Part shown: in pieces, positions 1 through 8,826 of the stretch
Layout of the letters: every line of letters starts with the position of its first letter
Position numbering within the stretch: position 1 is the stretch's first letter
Assembly (NCBI GenBank): GCA_002421005.1
Contig: DIJC01000013.1
Span: 222,323-286,322 of the forward strand
DNA: 64,000 nucleotides
Source: Enterobacteriaceae bacterium UBA5654
GTDB taxonomy: Bacteria > Pseudomonadota > Gammaproteobacteria > Enterobacterales > Enterobacteriaceae
Reading direction: 5' to 3'
Program-made: the position numbers and the translations under genes
The notes under the pieces: generated by a model
Databases searched by the model: none
The model's input: the letters and a program-made list of their open reading frames with translations, nothing else
What the model was told of the DNA's origin: nothing

Positions 1-231
1 GCTATGCCATTGCAAAGTGTGACGGCGTGCAAATATTCAATGTGGACTTTTTAGCCTTCTTTATAGACACTCTTGTTACGGATTTCGCCGCGTTACTGTG
101 AATGAAGTGCCGCTGTGAAGCGGGATTGGCCCGACTTTTTCTCGTTTTGGCTGCGCTGGCCCGGTCTGTACCGATCAAAAATGCAATATGGACAATTGGT
201 TTCTGAAAACTCTGTTGGGAGTATGAAGTTC
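1..231 (+). promoter_or_regulatory. araBAD-araC regulatory region (partial): CRP site, araO1 area, araO2
   Basis: This stretch matches the E. coli araC-araBAD control region as I remember it. A CRP-like site (TGTGACGGCGTGCAAA) lies at 18-33, followed by the araO1/PC area (about 40-80, with the conserved TTATAGACAC at 61-70). A near-identical copy of the araO2 half-site (CAATATGGACAATTGG) is at 184-199, in the araC leader, where looping between araO2 and araI1 represses araBAD without arabinose. The window begins inside the araI1 end, so araBAD itself, divergently transcribed, lies to the left. Confidence 0.8.
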
Positions 232-1077
232 ATGGCTGAAACGCAAAACGATCCGCTATTGCCGGGCTACTCATTTAATGCCCATCTGGTGGCGGGATTA
301 ACGCCGATTGAGGCAGGCGGCTATCTCGATTTTTTTATCGACCGTCCGCTGGGCATGAAAGGCTATATCCTTAATCTGACCGTGCGCGGGGAAGGAGTGA
401 TTGATAACAGCGGTCAGCGTTTTGTTTGCCGTCCGGGTGATATGCTGCTGTTCCCGCCGGGAGAAATTCACCACTACGGACGTCACCCGGAGGCGAAAGA
501 GTGGTATCACCAGTGGGTTTATTTCCGCCCGCGCGCTTACTGGCAGGAGTGGCTGGCGTGGCCGACCATTTTTGCGCAAACGGGATTTTACCGCCCGGAC
601 TCGTCTCATGAACCGATGCTTCGCGCCCTGTTCGGGCAAATTATCGATGCCGGGCAGGGAGCCGGACGCTACTCTGAACTGCTGGCGATTAACCTGCTGG
701 AACAACTGCTGCTGCGACGTATGGAAGCGGTGAATGAATCGCTGCATCCGCCGATGGATCACCGGGTGCGCGAAGCCTGCCAGTACATCAGCGATCATCT
801 CTCCGATACCCAGTTTGATATCGCCAGCGTCGCGCAGCACGTTTGCCTTTCACCTTCGCGCCTGTCGCATCTGTTTCGCCAGCAGCTTGGCGTGAGCGTG
901 CTGAGCTGGCGCGAAGATCAACGCATCAGCCAGGCCAAATTCCTGCTGAGCACCACCCGGATGCCGATTGCCAGCGTGGGGCGCAATATTGGCTTTGAGG
1001 ATCAGCTCTATTTTTCCCGCGTCTTTAAGAAATGCACCGGTGCCAGTCCCAGCGAGTTCCGCTCCGGTTGTGAATAA
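232..1077 (+). CDS. araC: AraC, arabinose-responsive transcriptional regulator
   Basis: AraC activates or represses the arabinose operons according to L-arabinose. The N-terminal cupin domain (about residues 1-170) binds sugar and dimerises (RPGDMLLFPPGEIHHYG is conserved). The C-terminal domain (about 175-281) carries two helix-turn-helix motifs ending in the AraC-family signature (GFEDQLYFSRVFKKCTGASPSEFR). The start is set at the ATG that gives MAETQNDPLLPGYSF, matching E. coli MAEAQNDPLLPGYSF; the frame is open further upstream, but that part contains the araO2 leader. The protein is 281 residues and lacks the last ~11 residues of the E. coli protein. It autoregulates through araO1. Confidence 0.97.
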   Translation: MAETQNDPLLPGYSFNAHLVAGLTPIEAGGYLDFFIDRPLGMKGYILNLTVRGEGVIDNSGQRFVCRPGDMLLFPPGEIHHYGRHPEAKEWYHQWVYFRPRAYWQEWLAWPTIFAQTGFYRPDSSHEPMLRALFGQIIDAGQGAGRYSELLAINLLEQLLLRRMEAVNESLHPPMDHRVREACQYISDHLSDTQFDIASVAQHVCLSPSRLSHLFRQQLGVSVLSWREDQRISQAKFLLSTTRMPIASVGRNIGFEDQLYFSRVFKKCTGASPSEFRSGCE

Positions 1078-1198
1078 AAAGTGAATGATGTGTCAGGATA
1101 CTTGTCATAACCGTTAATCTATTCAGACAATTGATGGCTTGACGAAGACTGCGCCGCTTTGCAGAATCGCGGTTTCCAACATCCTGACGGACATTTTA

Positions 1199-1969
1199 AT
1201 GCAAGCATTGCTGGAACATTTTATTACCCAATCCGCCAGTTACTCGTTGATTGCCATCGCGCTGGTGGCGTTTCTGGAATCGCTGGCGCTGGTCGGGCTG
1301 ATCCTGCCGGGCACGGTGATGATGGCCGGGCTGGGCGCACTGATCGGCAGTGGCGAAGTGAACTTCTGGCAGGCATGGCTGGCGGGGATTGTCGGCTGTT
1401 TACTGGGGGACTGGATATCGTTCTGGCTGGGCTGGCGTTTCAAAAAACCGCTGCACCGCTGGTCGTTCATGAAGAAGAATAAATCGCTGCTCGATAAAAC
1501 CGAGCACGCGCTGCATCAGCACAGCATGTTTACCATTCTGGTCGGGCGCTTTGTCGGGCCGACCCGTCCGCTGGTGCCGATGGTCGCCGGTATGCTCGAT
1601 CTGCCAGTGGCTAAGTTTGTGTTACCCAATATTATCGGCTGCCTGTTCTGGCCGCCGGTTTACTTCCTGCCGGGCATTCTGGCGGGAGCGGCGATTGATA
1701 TTCCCCCCGACGCGCAGAGCAGCGCGTTTAAGTGGCTGCTGCTGGCGGCAGCGCTGCTGCTGTGGATTGCCGCCTGGCTGTGCTGGCGCTTATGGCGCAG
1801 CGGGAAAAGCGGGCGCGACCGTCTGTCTTTATTATTGCCACGCCAGCGTCTGCTGTGGATTGCCCCGCTGATCGGCGGTGTGGCGGTGGTGGCACTGGCG
1901 GCGGCGATCCGCCATCCGTCAATGCCGGTCTATGCTGACATCCTGCTGAAGGTCGTCACCGGTCACTGA
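1199..1969 (+). CDS. yabI: YabI, DedA-family inner-membrane protein
   Basis: A multi-pass inner-membrane protein of the DedA/SNARE-associated family (256 residues). Conserved blocks include FLESLALVGLILPG near the N-terminus and the family motif GRFVGPTRPLVPMVAG in the middle, followed by C-terminal hydrophobic helices. DedA proteins support membrane homeostasis and polyprenyl or phospholipid transport; the specific role of YabI is not settled. The start at MQALLEHFI follows E. coli YabI, although the frame is open 60 bases further upstream. Its 3' end overlaps the convergent thiQ 3' end by 51 bp. Confidence 0.93.
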   Translation: MQALLEHFITQSASYSLIAIALVAFLESLALVGLILPGTVMMAGLGALIGSGEVNFWQAWLAGIVGCLLGDWISFWLGWRFKKPLHRWSFMKKNKSLLDKTEHALHQHSMFTILVGRFVGPTRPLVPMVAGMLDLPVAKFVLPNIIGCLFWPPVYFLPGILAGAAIDIPPDAQSSAFKWLLLAAALLLWIAAWLCWRLWRSGKSGRDRLSLLLPRQRLLWIAPLIGGVAVVALAAAIRHPSMPVYADILLKVVTGH

Positions 1970-2662
1970 GTGAATTCCCAATAGCGACGAGGCGCTGGCG
2001 CGGCCGCTGAGCAGCGCGTGGGTTTCCCCATCCCAGGCGATTCTGCCGTCGGCAACGACCAGTGAGCGCGGCGCAATGCGCGCTGCATCTTCCACGCTGT
2101 GCGATACCATCAGCAGCGTCAGATGCTGGCGACGGCAGACGTCGCTCACTAACGTCAGCATTTCCTGACGCAGCGCCGGATCGAGCGCCGAAAACGGCTC
2201 ATCAAGCAGCAGCACCGGCTGCTCGCGCACCAGGCAACGCGCCAGTGCCGCCCGCTGACGCTGACCGCCGGAAAGCTCTCCCGGCAGGCGCTCCAGCAGC
2301 GACTCAATGCCCATCTGGCTGGCGATCAACTGCAATTTCTGCCGCTGCGCCTCGCTAAGTTTCAGCCCCGGATGCAAACCCAGGCCAATATTCTGCCGCA
2401 CCGTCAGATGGCTAAACAGATTATTTTCCTGAAACAGCATCGACACCGGACGGCGCGCGGGCGGCGTGTGGGTGTGAAGCTGATTTTCAATCAGGATGGT
2501 GCCGCTTTCCGGTTGCAGAAAACCGGCAATCAGATTGAGCAGCGTGCTTTTGCCCGCGCCGCTCGGTCCCAGCACCGCCACCTGTTCACCTTGCTTAAGC
2601 GACAGAGTGAAGCGCATCGGCAGATGCTGATAAAGCCAGATAACATCAGTAAGTTTCAGCAT
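1919..2662 (-). CDS. thiQ: ThiQ, thiamine ABC transporter ATP-binding subunit
   Basis: ATPase of the ThiBPQ importer for thiamine and its phosphates. Visible are Walker A (GPSGAGKST), the Q-loop (LFQENNLF), the ABC signature (LSGGQRQR), Walker B (VLLLDEP) and the H-loop (MVSHS). The start at MLKLTDVIWLY matches E. coli ThiQ and overlaps thiP by 17 bases. At 247 residues it is about 15 longer than the E. coli protein: an extra tail after LLGI runs to SIDRH, so the gene reads 51 bp into the convergent yabI. Transcription comes from the TPP-riboswitch promoter ahead of thiB. Confidence 0.96.
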   Translation of the reverse strand: MLKLTDVIWLYQHLPMRFTLSLKQGEQVAVLGPSGAGKSTLLNLIAGFLQPESGTILIENQLHTHTPPARRPVSMLFQENNLFSHLTVRQNIGLGLHPGLKLSEAQRQKLQLIASQMGIESLLERLPGELSGGQRQRAALARCLVREQPVLLLDEPFSALDPALRQEMLTLVSDVCRRQHLTLLMVSHSVEDAARIAPRSLVVADGRIAWDGETHALLSGRASASSLLGIHSVTGDDLQQDVSIDRH

Positions 2663-4256
2663 GGCGTCCCGGAAGTTTTTCAATAGCGGTAAAAAGCGCA
2701 AAGCACAGTAGCAGCAGGAGCAGCGCGGTTACGGCCCCTTCCTGGCTGCGGTAGGAGCCGATTTGCTGATACAGGTAAAACGGCAGCGTGCGGAAATCCT
2801 CATTGCCAAACAGCGCCACCACGCCAAAGTCGCCAATTGACAGTACGCAGGCAAAAGCCAGCGCCTGGGCCAGCGGGCGCTTCAGCGCACGCAGCTCCAC
2901 CACTTTCAGGCGGGTAAAGCCTTCCATGCCCAGAGACTGGCACAGCAGGGTGTAACGGGCGGTGAGATCGCGCATAGGGTTTTCCAGCACTTTCAGCGCG
3001 TAGGGAATGGCCATCAGTGCGTTGGTGAAAATAACGATGCCGTCTGCCGAACCCGGCAGGCCGATGCTGTTACTGAGCAGCAGAAAGAAGCCCGTCGCCA
3101 GCACGATACCGGGCATGGCGAGGATCAGCATCCCGGAAAGCTCCATCGCCTGACCCGCCAGCGGACGGGCGCGGGCGCGAAGCTCGCGGCTGCTCCACAG
3201 CAGCATTACGGTGAGGATCACGCAGAGCACGCCCGCTGCCAGCGCGATGCGCAGCGACGTCCACAGCGCCTGCCACATCGCGGGCTGGGCCAGCACGTCA
3301 GGCAAGTCGCGATTGAGTCCCTCAACGATCACCGCCAGCAGCGGCGGTAACAGCAGCAGCAGGGCACCGACGATCAGCAGCGCGTCGGCAAGACGGCTGA
3401 AGCGCCGATCGTCGGGATCGCGCCAGCCCTGAAGATGCGAGTTTCCCACGGCAATCGCTTTGCTTAGCCGTTGGCTGAGCAGCACCAGTCCGAGGCAGCA
3501 GACCATCTGGATCAGCGCCAGCATCGCCGCGCGCCCGGGATCGTAATCAAAATTCAGCGCCTGATAGATCGCCAGTTCAATGGTCGTCGCCTGCGGCCCG
3601 CCGCCCAGCGACAGCACGGTGGCAAAGCTGGCGAAGCAGAGCATGAAAATCAGCGCGGCGATGGGGGGGATCTGGCGACGCAGCCACGGCCACTCGACCA
3701 GCCGGAAGAAGTCGTAACCGCGCATCCCCAGTTGCGCCGCCAGTTGCCGCTGCTCGCCGGGGATTTGCTCCAGCGCCTGAAGCAGCAGGCGGCTCGCCAT
3801 TGGCAGATTAAAGAATACGTGCGCCAGCAGAATGCCCTGTAGTCCGTAGGGAGAAAAGGTCCACTCCAGCCCCAGCGCCTGAAATAGCGAAGCCAGCCAG
3901 CCTTGCCGCCCGTAGACGCTCAGAATGCCGAATACCGCGACCAGCACCGGCAGGATCAGCGTCATGGCGCACAGGCGCAGCAGCGCCAGCCTGCCGGGAA
4001 AGCGGCGGCGGTACAGCGCACGGGCCAGAAAGATCGCCGGAACCACCGACAGCAGCGCCGACAAAAACGCCTGCCAGAAGGAGAAGCGCACCACGTGCCA
4101 CAGGTAGCTGTCCGCAAACAGCGTGCGCCAGGCCGCCTGCGGCGCGCTGAACCACAAGGCCAGGAATGCCGCCAGCGCGACCGCCACCATCAGGGTGGCG
4201 GCACTCAGACCCGGCAGCATCCAGCCCGGAATTAGCGGCTGACGGCGCGTTGCCAC
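2646..4256 (-). CDS. thiP: ThiP, thiamine ABC transporter permease
   Basis: Inner-membrane permease of the thiamine importer, a fused double permease of 536 residues with about 12 membrane segments. Both halves carry the EAA-type cytoplasmic loop that contacts the ATPase: the first near AAQLGMRGYDFFRLVEWPWL, the second near LCQSLGMEGFTRLKVVELRAL. It starts with MATRRQPLIPGW, as in E. coli. It overlaps thiB by 25 bases and thiQ by 17, which implies translational coupling in a thiBPQ operon. Confidence 0.97.
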   Translation of the reverse strand: MATRRQPLIPGWMLPGLSAATLMVAVALAAFLALWFSAPQAAWRTLFADSYLWHVVRFSFWQAFLSALLSVVPAIFLARALYRRRFPGRLALLRLCAMTLILPVLVAVFGILSVYGRQGWLASLFQALGLEWTFSPYGLQGILLAHVFFNLPMASRLLLQALEQIPGEQRQLAAQLGMRGYDFFRLVEWPWLRRQIPPIAALIFMLCFASFATVLSLGGGPQATTIELAIYQALNFDYDPGRAAMLALIQMVCCLGLVLLSQRLSKAIAVGNSHLQGWRDPDDRRFSRLADALLIVGALLLLLPPLLAVIVEGLNRDLPDVLAQPAMWQALWTSLRIALAAGVLCVILTVMLLWSSRELRARARPLAGQAMELSGMLILAMPGIVLATGFFLLLSNSIGLPGSADGIVIFTNALMAIPYALKVLENPMRDLTARYTLLCQSLGMEGFTRLKVVELRALKRPLAQALAFACVLSIGDFGVVALFGNEDFRTLPFYLYQQIGSYRSQEGAVTALLLLLLCFALFTAIEKLPGRHAETY

Positions 4257-5215
4257 TGGCTAATCCATGACTGACGGTCGGCTGCGACCTGTTGCGGGGT
4301 AAATTCCAGCGTGGTTTTGGGTTTCGCCAGCGCGGCAAACCCGTCCGGCAGGGTGACGTCAGCGACCGGATACATCCAGTTGCCGGTCGGAATGGCGTTC
4401 TGGAAAGCAGGAGATACCATAAAGGTGAGGAACTTTTTCGCCAGTTCCGGCTGCTTGCTGGCTGCGGTGCGCGCGGCGACCTCAACCTGCAAATAGTGGC
4501 CTTCGGCAAAATCCGCCGCCGCATACTGGTCTTTTTTCTCTTCGATGATGTGATAGGCCGGGGAAGTGGTGTAGCTCAGCACCAGGTCGCTCTCACCTTT
4601 CAGGAACAGACCGTAGGCTTCGCTCCAGCCTTTGGTGACGGTGACGGTTTTCGCCGCCAGTTTCTGCCAGGCTTCCGGGGCTTTATCGCCGTAGACTTTT
4701 TGCATCCACAACAGCAGGCCCAGACCCGGCGTGCTGGTACGCGGATCTTCATAAATTACCCGCCATTTCTGGTCACTTTCTACCAGTTCCTTCAGGCTCT
4801 TCGGCGGGTTTTTCAGTTTGTTTTTATCATAGACGAAGGCGAAATAGCCGTAATCGAACGGCACGAAGGTATCGTTGTTCCAGCCGCCTGGCACCTTGAC
4901 CGCGCTTGCCGGGACGTCGCTTTTGGCAAACAGTTTGGTCTGGGTGGCGGCTTCCAGCAGGTTGTTGTCCAGCCCCAGCACTACGTCAGCTTTGCTGTTT
5001 TTGCCTTCCATGCGCAGACGATTAAGCAGCGATACGCCGTCCTCCAGCGTCACGAATTTCAGTTCGCACTGGCAGTCGGCTTCAAAGGCTTTTTTGACCA
5101 CCGGCCCCGGTCCCCAGTCTGCGGAGAAAGAGTCGTAGGTATAGACGGTAAGAACAGGTTTAGCGAAAACGGGCGCGGCGACCAGCGCCAGCAACGGCAG
5201 ATATTTTTTCAACAC
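4232..5215 (-). CDS. thiB: ThiB, periplasmic thiamine-binding protein
   Basis: Periplasmic substrate-binding protein that delivers thiamine, TMP or TPP to ThiPQ. It has an 18-residue signal peptide (MLKKYLPLLALVAAPVFA, then KPVLTVYTYDSF). The type 2 binding fold is recognisable from LTVYTYDSFSADWGPG and DVVLGLDNNLL. Its 327 residues match the E. coli protein. It is the first gene of thiBPQ, directly behind the TPP riboswitch, so intracellular TPP should repress it. Confidence 0.97.
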   Translation of the reverse strand: MLKKYLPLLALVAAPVFAKPVLTVYTYDSFSADWGPGPVVKKAFEADCQCELKFVTLEDGVSLLNRLRMEGKNSKADVVLGLDNNLLEAATQTKLFAKSDVPASAVKVPGGWNNDTFVPFDYGYFAFVYDKNKLKNPPKSLKELVESDQKWRVIYEDPRTSTPGLGLLLWMQKVYGDKAPEAWQKLAAKTVTVTKGWSEAYGLFLKGESDLVLSYTTSPAYHIIEEKKDQYAAADFAEGHYLQVEVAARTAASKQPELAKKFLTFMVSPAFQNAIPTGNWMYPVADVTLPDGFAALAKPKTTLEFTPQQVAADRQSWISQWQRAVSR

Positions 5216-5258
5216 TTTGCACCTCAGTCGATGGGTGGCAAAGGATTTTGAGCACCAG

Positions 5259-5338
5259 CCTCAAATCCCTTCGCCGGCATTATCCGGATCAGGTTCGACG
5301 GGTATTTTCTCAGCCTTACGCGGCACCCCGTTGAGAAC
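5259..5338 (-). ncRNA. TPP riboswitch (THI box) upstream of thiB
   Basis: Read on the minus strand, the segment has the THI-box core: GGGGTGCCG, then GGCTGAGA...ATACCC, then GAACCTGATCCGGATAATGCC and GGCGAAGGGA. These are the pyrimidine- and pyrophosphate-sensing arms of the thiamine pyrophosphate aptamer. It lies about 45 bases ahead of thiB. In E. coli the same position yields the small RNA SroA. Binding of TPP lowers thiBPQ expression. Confidence 0.95.
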
Positions 5339-5376
5339 GTCATCAGTGTAATAATTTTGTGAGTTTTCTGAAAGCT

Positions 5377-7032
5377 TTATGGTTCCGGCGGCGCAAACCA
5401 GGCCGATTTAAAATCGAACCAGCCCAGCGTGTTCATGCGCAGACCGCGCATACTGCGCTGTCCCTGAATGATCAGCCAGTGGTGGATCAGCGGCACGATG
5501 GCCTGGCTGGTCAGTAACTGCTGGCACCAGACTGCCAGATCCATTTCACCCGCGTGCCAGCGCGTGGCGTCTTTCTGCCAGTCGATGGGAATGCAGTGCT
5601 GGATCAACGGTACTTCATACAGGTGCGAGAAAAGCGAGAAATCGAGCGGCAGGGTAAAATTGGCGCTGTTGAGCCAGATGTCGCTGATTGCATCGCCCCG
5701 GTGCCATTCATCATAGTCCACCTCGTTGATGTCCAGTTTTACCCCGTGCTCCGCCAGCAACCGCGCCATAATCTGCGCAATAATATGATGTTCGACGTGA
5801 TCGCGGTAATAGGTCATCGTCACCGCTTCCAGGCCCGCCGGTTTTTCGCTGCGTTCACTGTGAGCGTGATGCCAGCGCGGCAGCAGTCCATAGGCCGGGA
5901 ACCAGCGGTATTTATAACTATCTTCAGCGTGATAAAGGAGGCTGGCGGGGGCAAGGATATAGCTTAGCCACTGGCGCACCGCCATGTTTGACCCGCGCGG
6001 CGAGCGGGCATCGAATAGCAGATAGTAGCAACCCTCTTCGAGACGACTCTCTACCGCTTTTTCCCCGTCCGGCGATCCCTCCAGCATCAGGCTACCGTTA
6101 AGTTCTTCGCTAAGATCCGGCAGCACCCAGACATTCACCTCATCAATCAGCGCCCGGTAGCCAAAATAGTCGTCGAACGCGTGAATTTTCAGCTGGTTCT
6201 GGTTATTGCGCCCGACGGCGTAGGGGCCGGTGCCAATCGGCTGGCTGGCGAAGCGGCTCATCGTTTCCCACTCGCGGGGCAAAATCATGGCCGGCGTATT
6301 TCCCAGCAGCCAGGGCAGCCAGCGGTCCGGCTGGCTGAGATGAATATCCAGCGTCCAGGCGGTGGGGGAGTAAATGCGGGTGATGTGCGCATACAGCGGC
6401 TGGGGGTTGATTCGGCTGAGCGAGGCGATGACATCCTCCATCTCCAGTTCGCGCCCGTGATGAAAATGAATGCCGGGACGTAAAAAAAATCGCCAGTGCA
6501 ACGGAGAAATTTGCTGCCAGTGGTGAGCAATGTCCGGTTCCAGTTCCCCGTTTTCCTCATTTATGCGCGTCAGCGCGCTAAAGATTTGTCGCGCCATATG
6601 GGTTTCTGAACGGCGCAGCGCGCTGCCGGGAAGCAGATTTTTCATTGGCCGATAGTAGAGCACGCGCAGAATATGCCGCCCCTGACGGAAGCTGCGCCCA
6701 AGATGGGAGACCAGCATCTGGCGGACAGTGGCTTTATCGCCCACCAGTTGGACCAACTGGTCGATACGATCCTGCTCCAGCAGGTCTTCCGCCCGCTGCT
6801 GCTGGAGCGCCAGCCCGGTATACAGGAACGTCAGGCGCGAGCGCTTGCCGCGTCCGGCCTCGGCTTCCCAGGTCAGCCAGCCGCGGGCCTGCATGGTATT
6901 CAGCAAGGTGCGCATATGCCGCCGCGAGCAGCTCAGCAGTTCTGCCAGCTCGTTCAGGGTGGTCTCCTGCGATTTGCCGTCGCAGCATTGCCACAGGCGG
7001 ATGAATTGTTGTTGTAGACGGCCAGAGGACAT
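5377..7032 (-). CDS. sgrR: SgrR, transcriptional activator of sgrS (glucose-phosphate stress)
   Basis: A 551-residue regulator with an N-terminal winged-helix DNA-binding domain (about 1-115; LSCSRRHMRTLLNTMQARGWL) and a C-terminal domain resembling the solute-binding proteins of peptide/nickel ABC transporters (about 160-550). It has no signal peptide, so it is cytoplasmic and presumably senses a metabolite. It activates divergent sgrS during sugar-phosphate stress and represses itself. The 67-bp gap to sgrS holds both promoters. Confidence 0.96.
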   Translation of the reverse strand: MSSGRLQQQFIRLWQCCDGKSQETTLNELAELLSCSRRHMRTLLNTMQARGWLTWEAEAGRGKRSRLTFLYTGLALQQQRAEDLLEQDRIDQLVQLVGDKATVRQMLVSHLGRSFRQGRHILRVLYYRPMKNLLPGSALRRSETHMARQIFSALTRINEENGELEPDIAHHWQQISPLHWRFFLRPGIHFHHGRELEMEDVIASLSRINPQPLYAHITRIYSPTAWTLDIHLSQPDRWLPWLLGNTPAMILPREWETMSRFASQPIGTGPYAVGRNNQNQLKIHAFDDYFGYRALIDEVNVWVLPDLSEELNGSLMLEGSPDGEKAVESRLEEGCYYLLFDARSPRGSNMAVRQWLSYILAPASLLYHAEDSYKYRWFPAYGLLPRWHHAHSERSEKPAGLEAVTMTYYRDHVEHHIIAQIMARLLAEHGVKLDINEVDYDEWHRGDAISDIWLNSANFTLPLDFSLFSHLYEVPLIQHCIPIDWQKDATRWHAGEMDLAVWCQQLLTSQAIVPLIHHWLIIQGQRSMRGLRMNTLGWFDFKSAWFAPPEP

Positions 7033-7099
7033 AAAAGAGGAACTCCCGCTAAAAACCCAGCAATTTATTTATCCCCATATTAAGACAATAATCATCAGC

Positions 7100-7347
7100 G
7101 ATGAAGCAAGGAGGTGGAATATGAAGGGGTCTTTCATTCGTCAGTTTTATCTGCGCTATTTTATTGCGACACAGGGAGTGTCCTGGCTGGCCCGTCAGAG
7201 CGCACTACAGCGGCTCCGGTTGCTTGAGGAACTGATGCAGTGGGACGTTACAGACCGGACCTCTGAAAACTGATTTGCAGACATCATGTGTGACTGAGTA
7301 TTGGTGTAAAATCACCCGCCAGCAGATTATTTCTGCTGGCTTTTTTC
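7100..7347 (+). ncRNA. sgrS: SgrS small RNA (sugar-phosphate stress)
   Basis: An Hfq-dependent dual-function RNA that pairs with ptsG and manXYZ mRNAs and stops their translation. The 5' end GATGAAGCAAG matches the E. coli SgrS start as I recall it. The pairing region GTGTGACTGAGTATTGG (7288-7304) is identical to E. coli. The 3' terminator is CCAGCAG...CTGCTGG followed by six T residues, where E. coli has a longer T tract. It encodes SgrT in its 5' half, and setA lies just downstream, as in E. coli. Confidence 0.95.
7121..7273 (+). CDS. sgrT: SgrT, small inhibitor of glucose transporter PtsG
   Basis: A 50-residue peptide encoded within SgrS. The conserved parts are RQFYLRYF near the start and LLEELMQWD near the end, compared with E. 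coli RQFY..YF and MLEGLMQWD. In E. coli SgrT (43 residues) blocks glucose uptake through EIICB-Glc. The copy here has five extra N-terminal residues and a perfect Shine-Dalgarno (AAGGAGGTGG) just ahead of ATG 7121, which supports this start and suggests efficient translation. Confidence 0.9.
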   Translation: MKGSFIRQFYLRYFIATQGVSWLARQSALQRLRLLEELMQWDVTDRTSEN

Positions 7348-7377
7348 GTTTTCATTCTTGTGCGTAAGGGACTTTTC

Positions 7378-8559
7378 ATGCTCTGGGTAATGACGATGGC
7401 ACGGCGGCTCAACGGAATTTATGCCGCATTTATGATCGCAGCGTTTATGGTAGGTATCGCCGGGGCGCTACAGGCTCCAACGCTCAGTTTGTTTCTGAAC
7501 CGCGAAGTGGGGGCCGAACCGTTTTGGGTCGGTTTTTTTTACACCGTTAACGCCATTGCCGGGATACTGATTAGCCTGCTGCTGGCAAAGCGCTCCGACA
7601 GCCAGGGCGACCGGCGAAAACTGATTGTCTTCTGCTGCCTGTTGGCGGTCGTCAATGCGCTGCTGTTTGCGTTTAACCGCCACTACATGACGCTCATTAC
7701 CTGCGGCGTATTGCTCAGTTCGATAGCCAGCTGTGTAATGCCGCAGCTATTTGCCCTTGCGCGGGAATATGCCGATCGTTCTGCCCGCGAAGTCGTGATG
7801 TTCAGTTCGATAATGCGTGCTCAGCTCTCGCTGGCGTGGGTTATCGGCCCACCGCTGGCCTTTATGCTGGCGCTGAACTACGGCTTTACCACCATGTTTA
7901 TCACCGCGGCCGGTATTTTCGCCGTCAGCCTGGTGCTGATTGCGCTATGGCTGCCGTCGGTGCCGCGCGTGGAACCGCTTTCCGGGGCGGCGATTGCGCT
8001 ACCCACCGGCGGCTGGCAGGATAAAAACGTCCGCCTGTTATTTATTGCCTCCACGCTGATGTGGACCAGCAACACCATGTATTTTATCGATATGCCGATA
8101 TGGATCAGCCAGGATTTAGGCCTGCCGGATAAACTGGCCGGGTTGCTTATGGGCACCTGCGCGGGGCTGGAAATCCCGGTGATGATCATCGCCGGGTATT
8201 ACGTCAAACGCTTCGGCAAGCGCCGAATGATGATACTCGCGACGCTCTCCAGCTTTATTTTCTACTGCGGGCTGATCTTTTTTCACAGCCAGCAGGGGCT
8301 GCTGGTCTTACAGTTTTTTAACGCCGTTTTTATCGGGATTGTTGCCGGAATCGGTATGCTCTGGTTTCAGGATCTGATGCCGGGACGGGCAGGGGCCGCT
8401 ACCACCCTTTTCTCCAACAGCATTTCTACCGGCGTTATTCTGGCCGGAATGATCCAGGGCGTGCTGGCACAATACGCTGGTCACGCCGTGGTCTACTGGG
8501 CGATTGCGGCAATCTCGATTGTCACCCTGACCATGATCAGCCGGGTAAAGGATGTATAA
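7378..8559 (+). CDS. setA: SetA, sugar efflux transporter (MFS)
   Basis: A 12-helix major facilitator of 393 residues that exports glucosides, lactose and analogues. Motifs SLLLAKRSDSQGDRRKLI (loop 2-3) and FNAVFIGIVAGIGMLWFQDL match the Set family. The start at MLWVMTMARRLNG aligns with E. coli SetA and has AAGGGA ahead of it; an in-frame GTG 18 bases upstream is less likely. It follows sgrS and in E. coli is co-expressed with it, helping to relieve sugar-phosphate stress. Block 1 of accessory DNA starts right after its stop. Confidence 0.95.
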   Translation: MLWVMTMARRLNGIYAAFMIAAFMVGIAGALQAPTLSLFLNREVGAEPFWVGFFYTVNAIAGILISLLLAKRSDSQGDRRKLIVFCCLLAVVNALLFAFNRHYMTLITCGVLLSSIASCVMPQLFALAREYADRSAREVVMFSSIMRAQLSLAWVIGPPLAFMLALNYGFTTMFITAAGIFAVSLVLIALWLPSVPRVEPLSGAAIALPTGGWQDKNVRLLFIASTLMWTSNTMYFIDMPIWISQDLGLPDKLAGLLMGTCAGLEIPVMIIAGYYVKRFGKRRMMILATLSSFIFYCGLIFFHSQQGLLVLQFFNAVFIGIVAGIGMLWFQDLMPGRAGAATTLFSNSISTGVILAGMIQGVLAQYAGHAVVYWAIAAISIVTLTMISRVKDV

Positions 8560-8694
8560 ATTGCCGTAAGCGAAATTCTGGAAGGCAGCGCGTAAAAACG
8601 AGACGACAGGGGTTACAGCAGAGAGTAGCTGGCATAGAGTTTGCGACGGGTGCCTGAGGCTGTATGCCTTTGGCGCTGGCTGAATGGCATGCAG

Positions 8695-8746
8695 AGAAAA
8701 GCCCCACCCGACTCTAAATCGAATGAGGCCAATTCCATGCATGAAC
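8695..8746 (-). ncRNA. Sok-type antisense RNA, copy 1 (predicted)
   Basis: On the minus strand a promoter is visible: -35 TTGCTT (8776-8781), 17-bp spacer, -10 TATTCT (8753-8758), giving a start near 8746. The transcript crosses the mok start codon (8737) and ends at a stem (GCCTCATTCGA with TCGGGTGGGGC, 11 pairs including G-U) followed by TTTTC near 8696. This is the expected layout of a Sok RNA that blocks mok, and so hok, translation. The ends are predicted, not measured. Confidence 0.65.
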
Positions 8747-8826
8747 AACATGAGAATAGCCTCTTAACTGCTGGAAAGCAACGAAGGAGGCTGGAATGCC
8801 GCAACGTTATCTGCTGTACGGACTGA
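8737..8826 (+). CDS. mok-type overlapping leader frame, copy 1
   Basis: A 29-codon frame (MHEQHENSLLTAG...) that starts 59 bases ahead of hok and ends inside it in another frame. TGAGG sits 9 bases before the ATG. In Hok systems translation of Mok opens the hok ribosome site, and Sok antisense RNA pairs with the mok start. The product itself probably has no function. Confidence 0.55.
   Translation: MHEQHENSLLTAGKQRRRLECRNVICCTD

Noticed and set aside
8308..8751. 147-codon minus-strand frame across setA and the hok region
   Set aside because: It runs antisense to setA and hok leader sequences; the conserved features there are the mok, hok and sok elements, not this frame.
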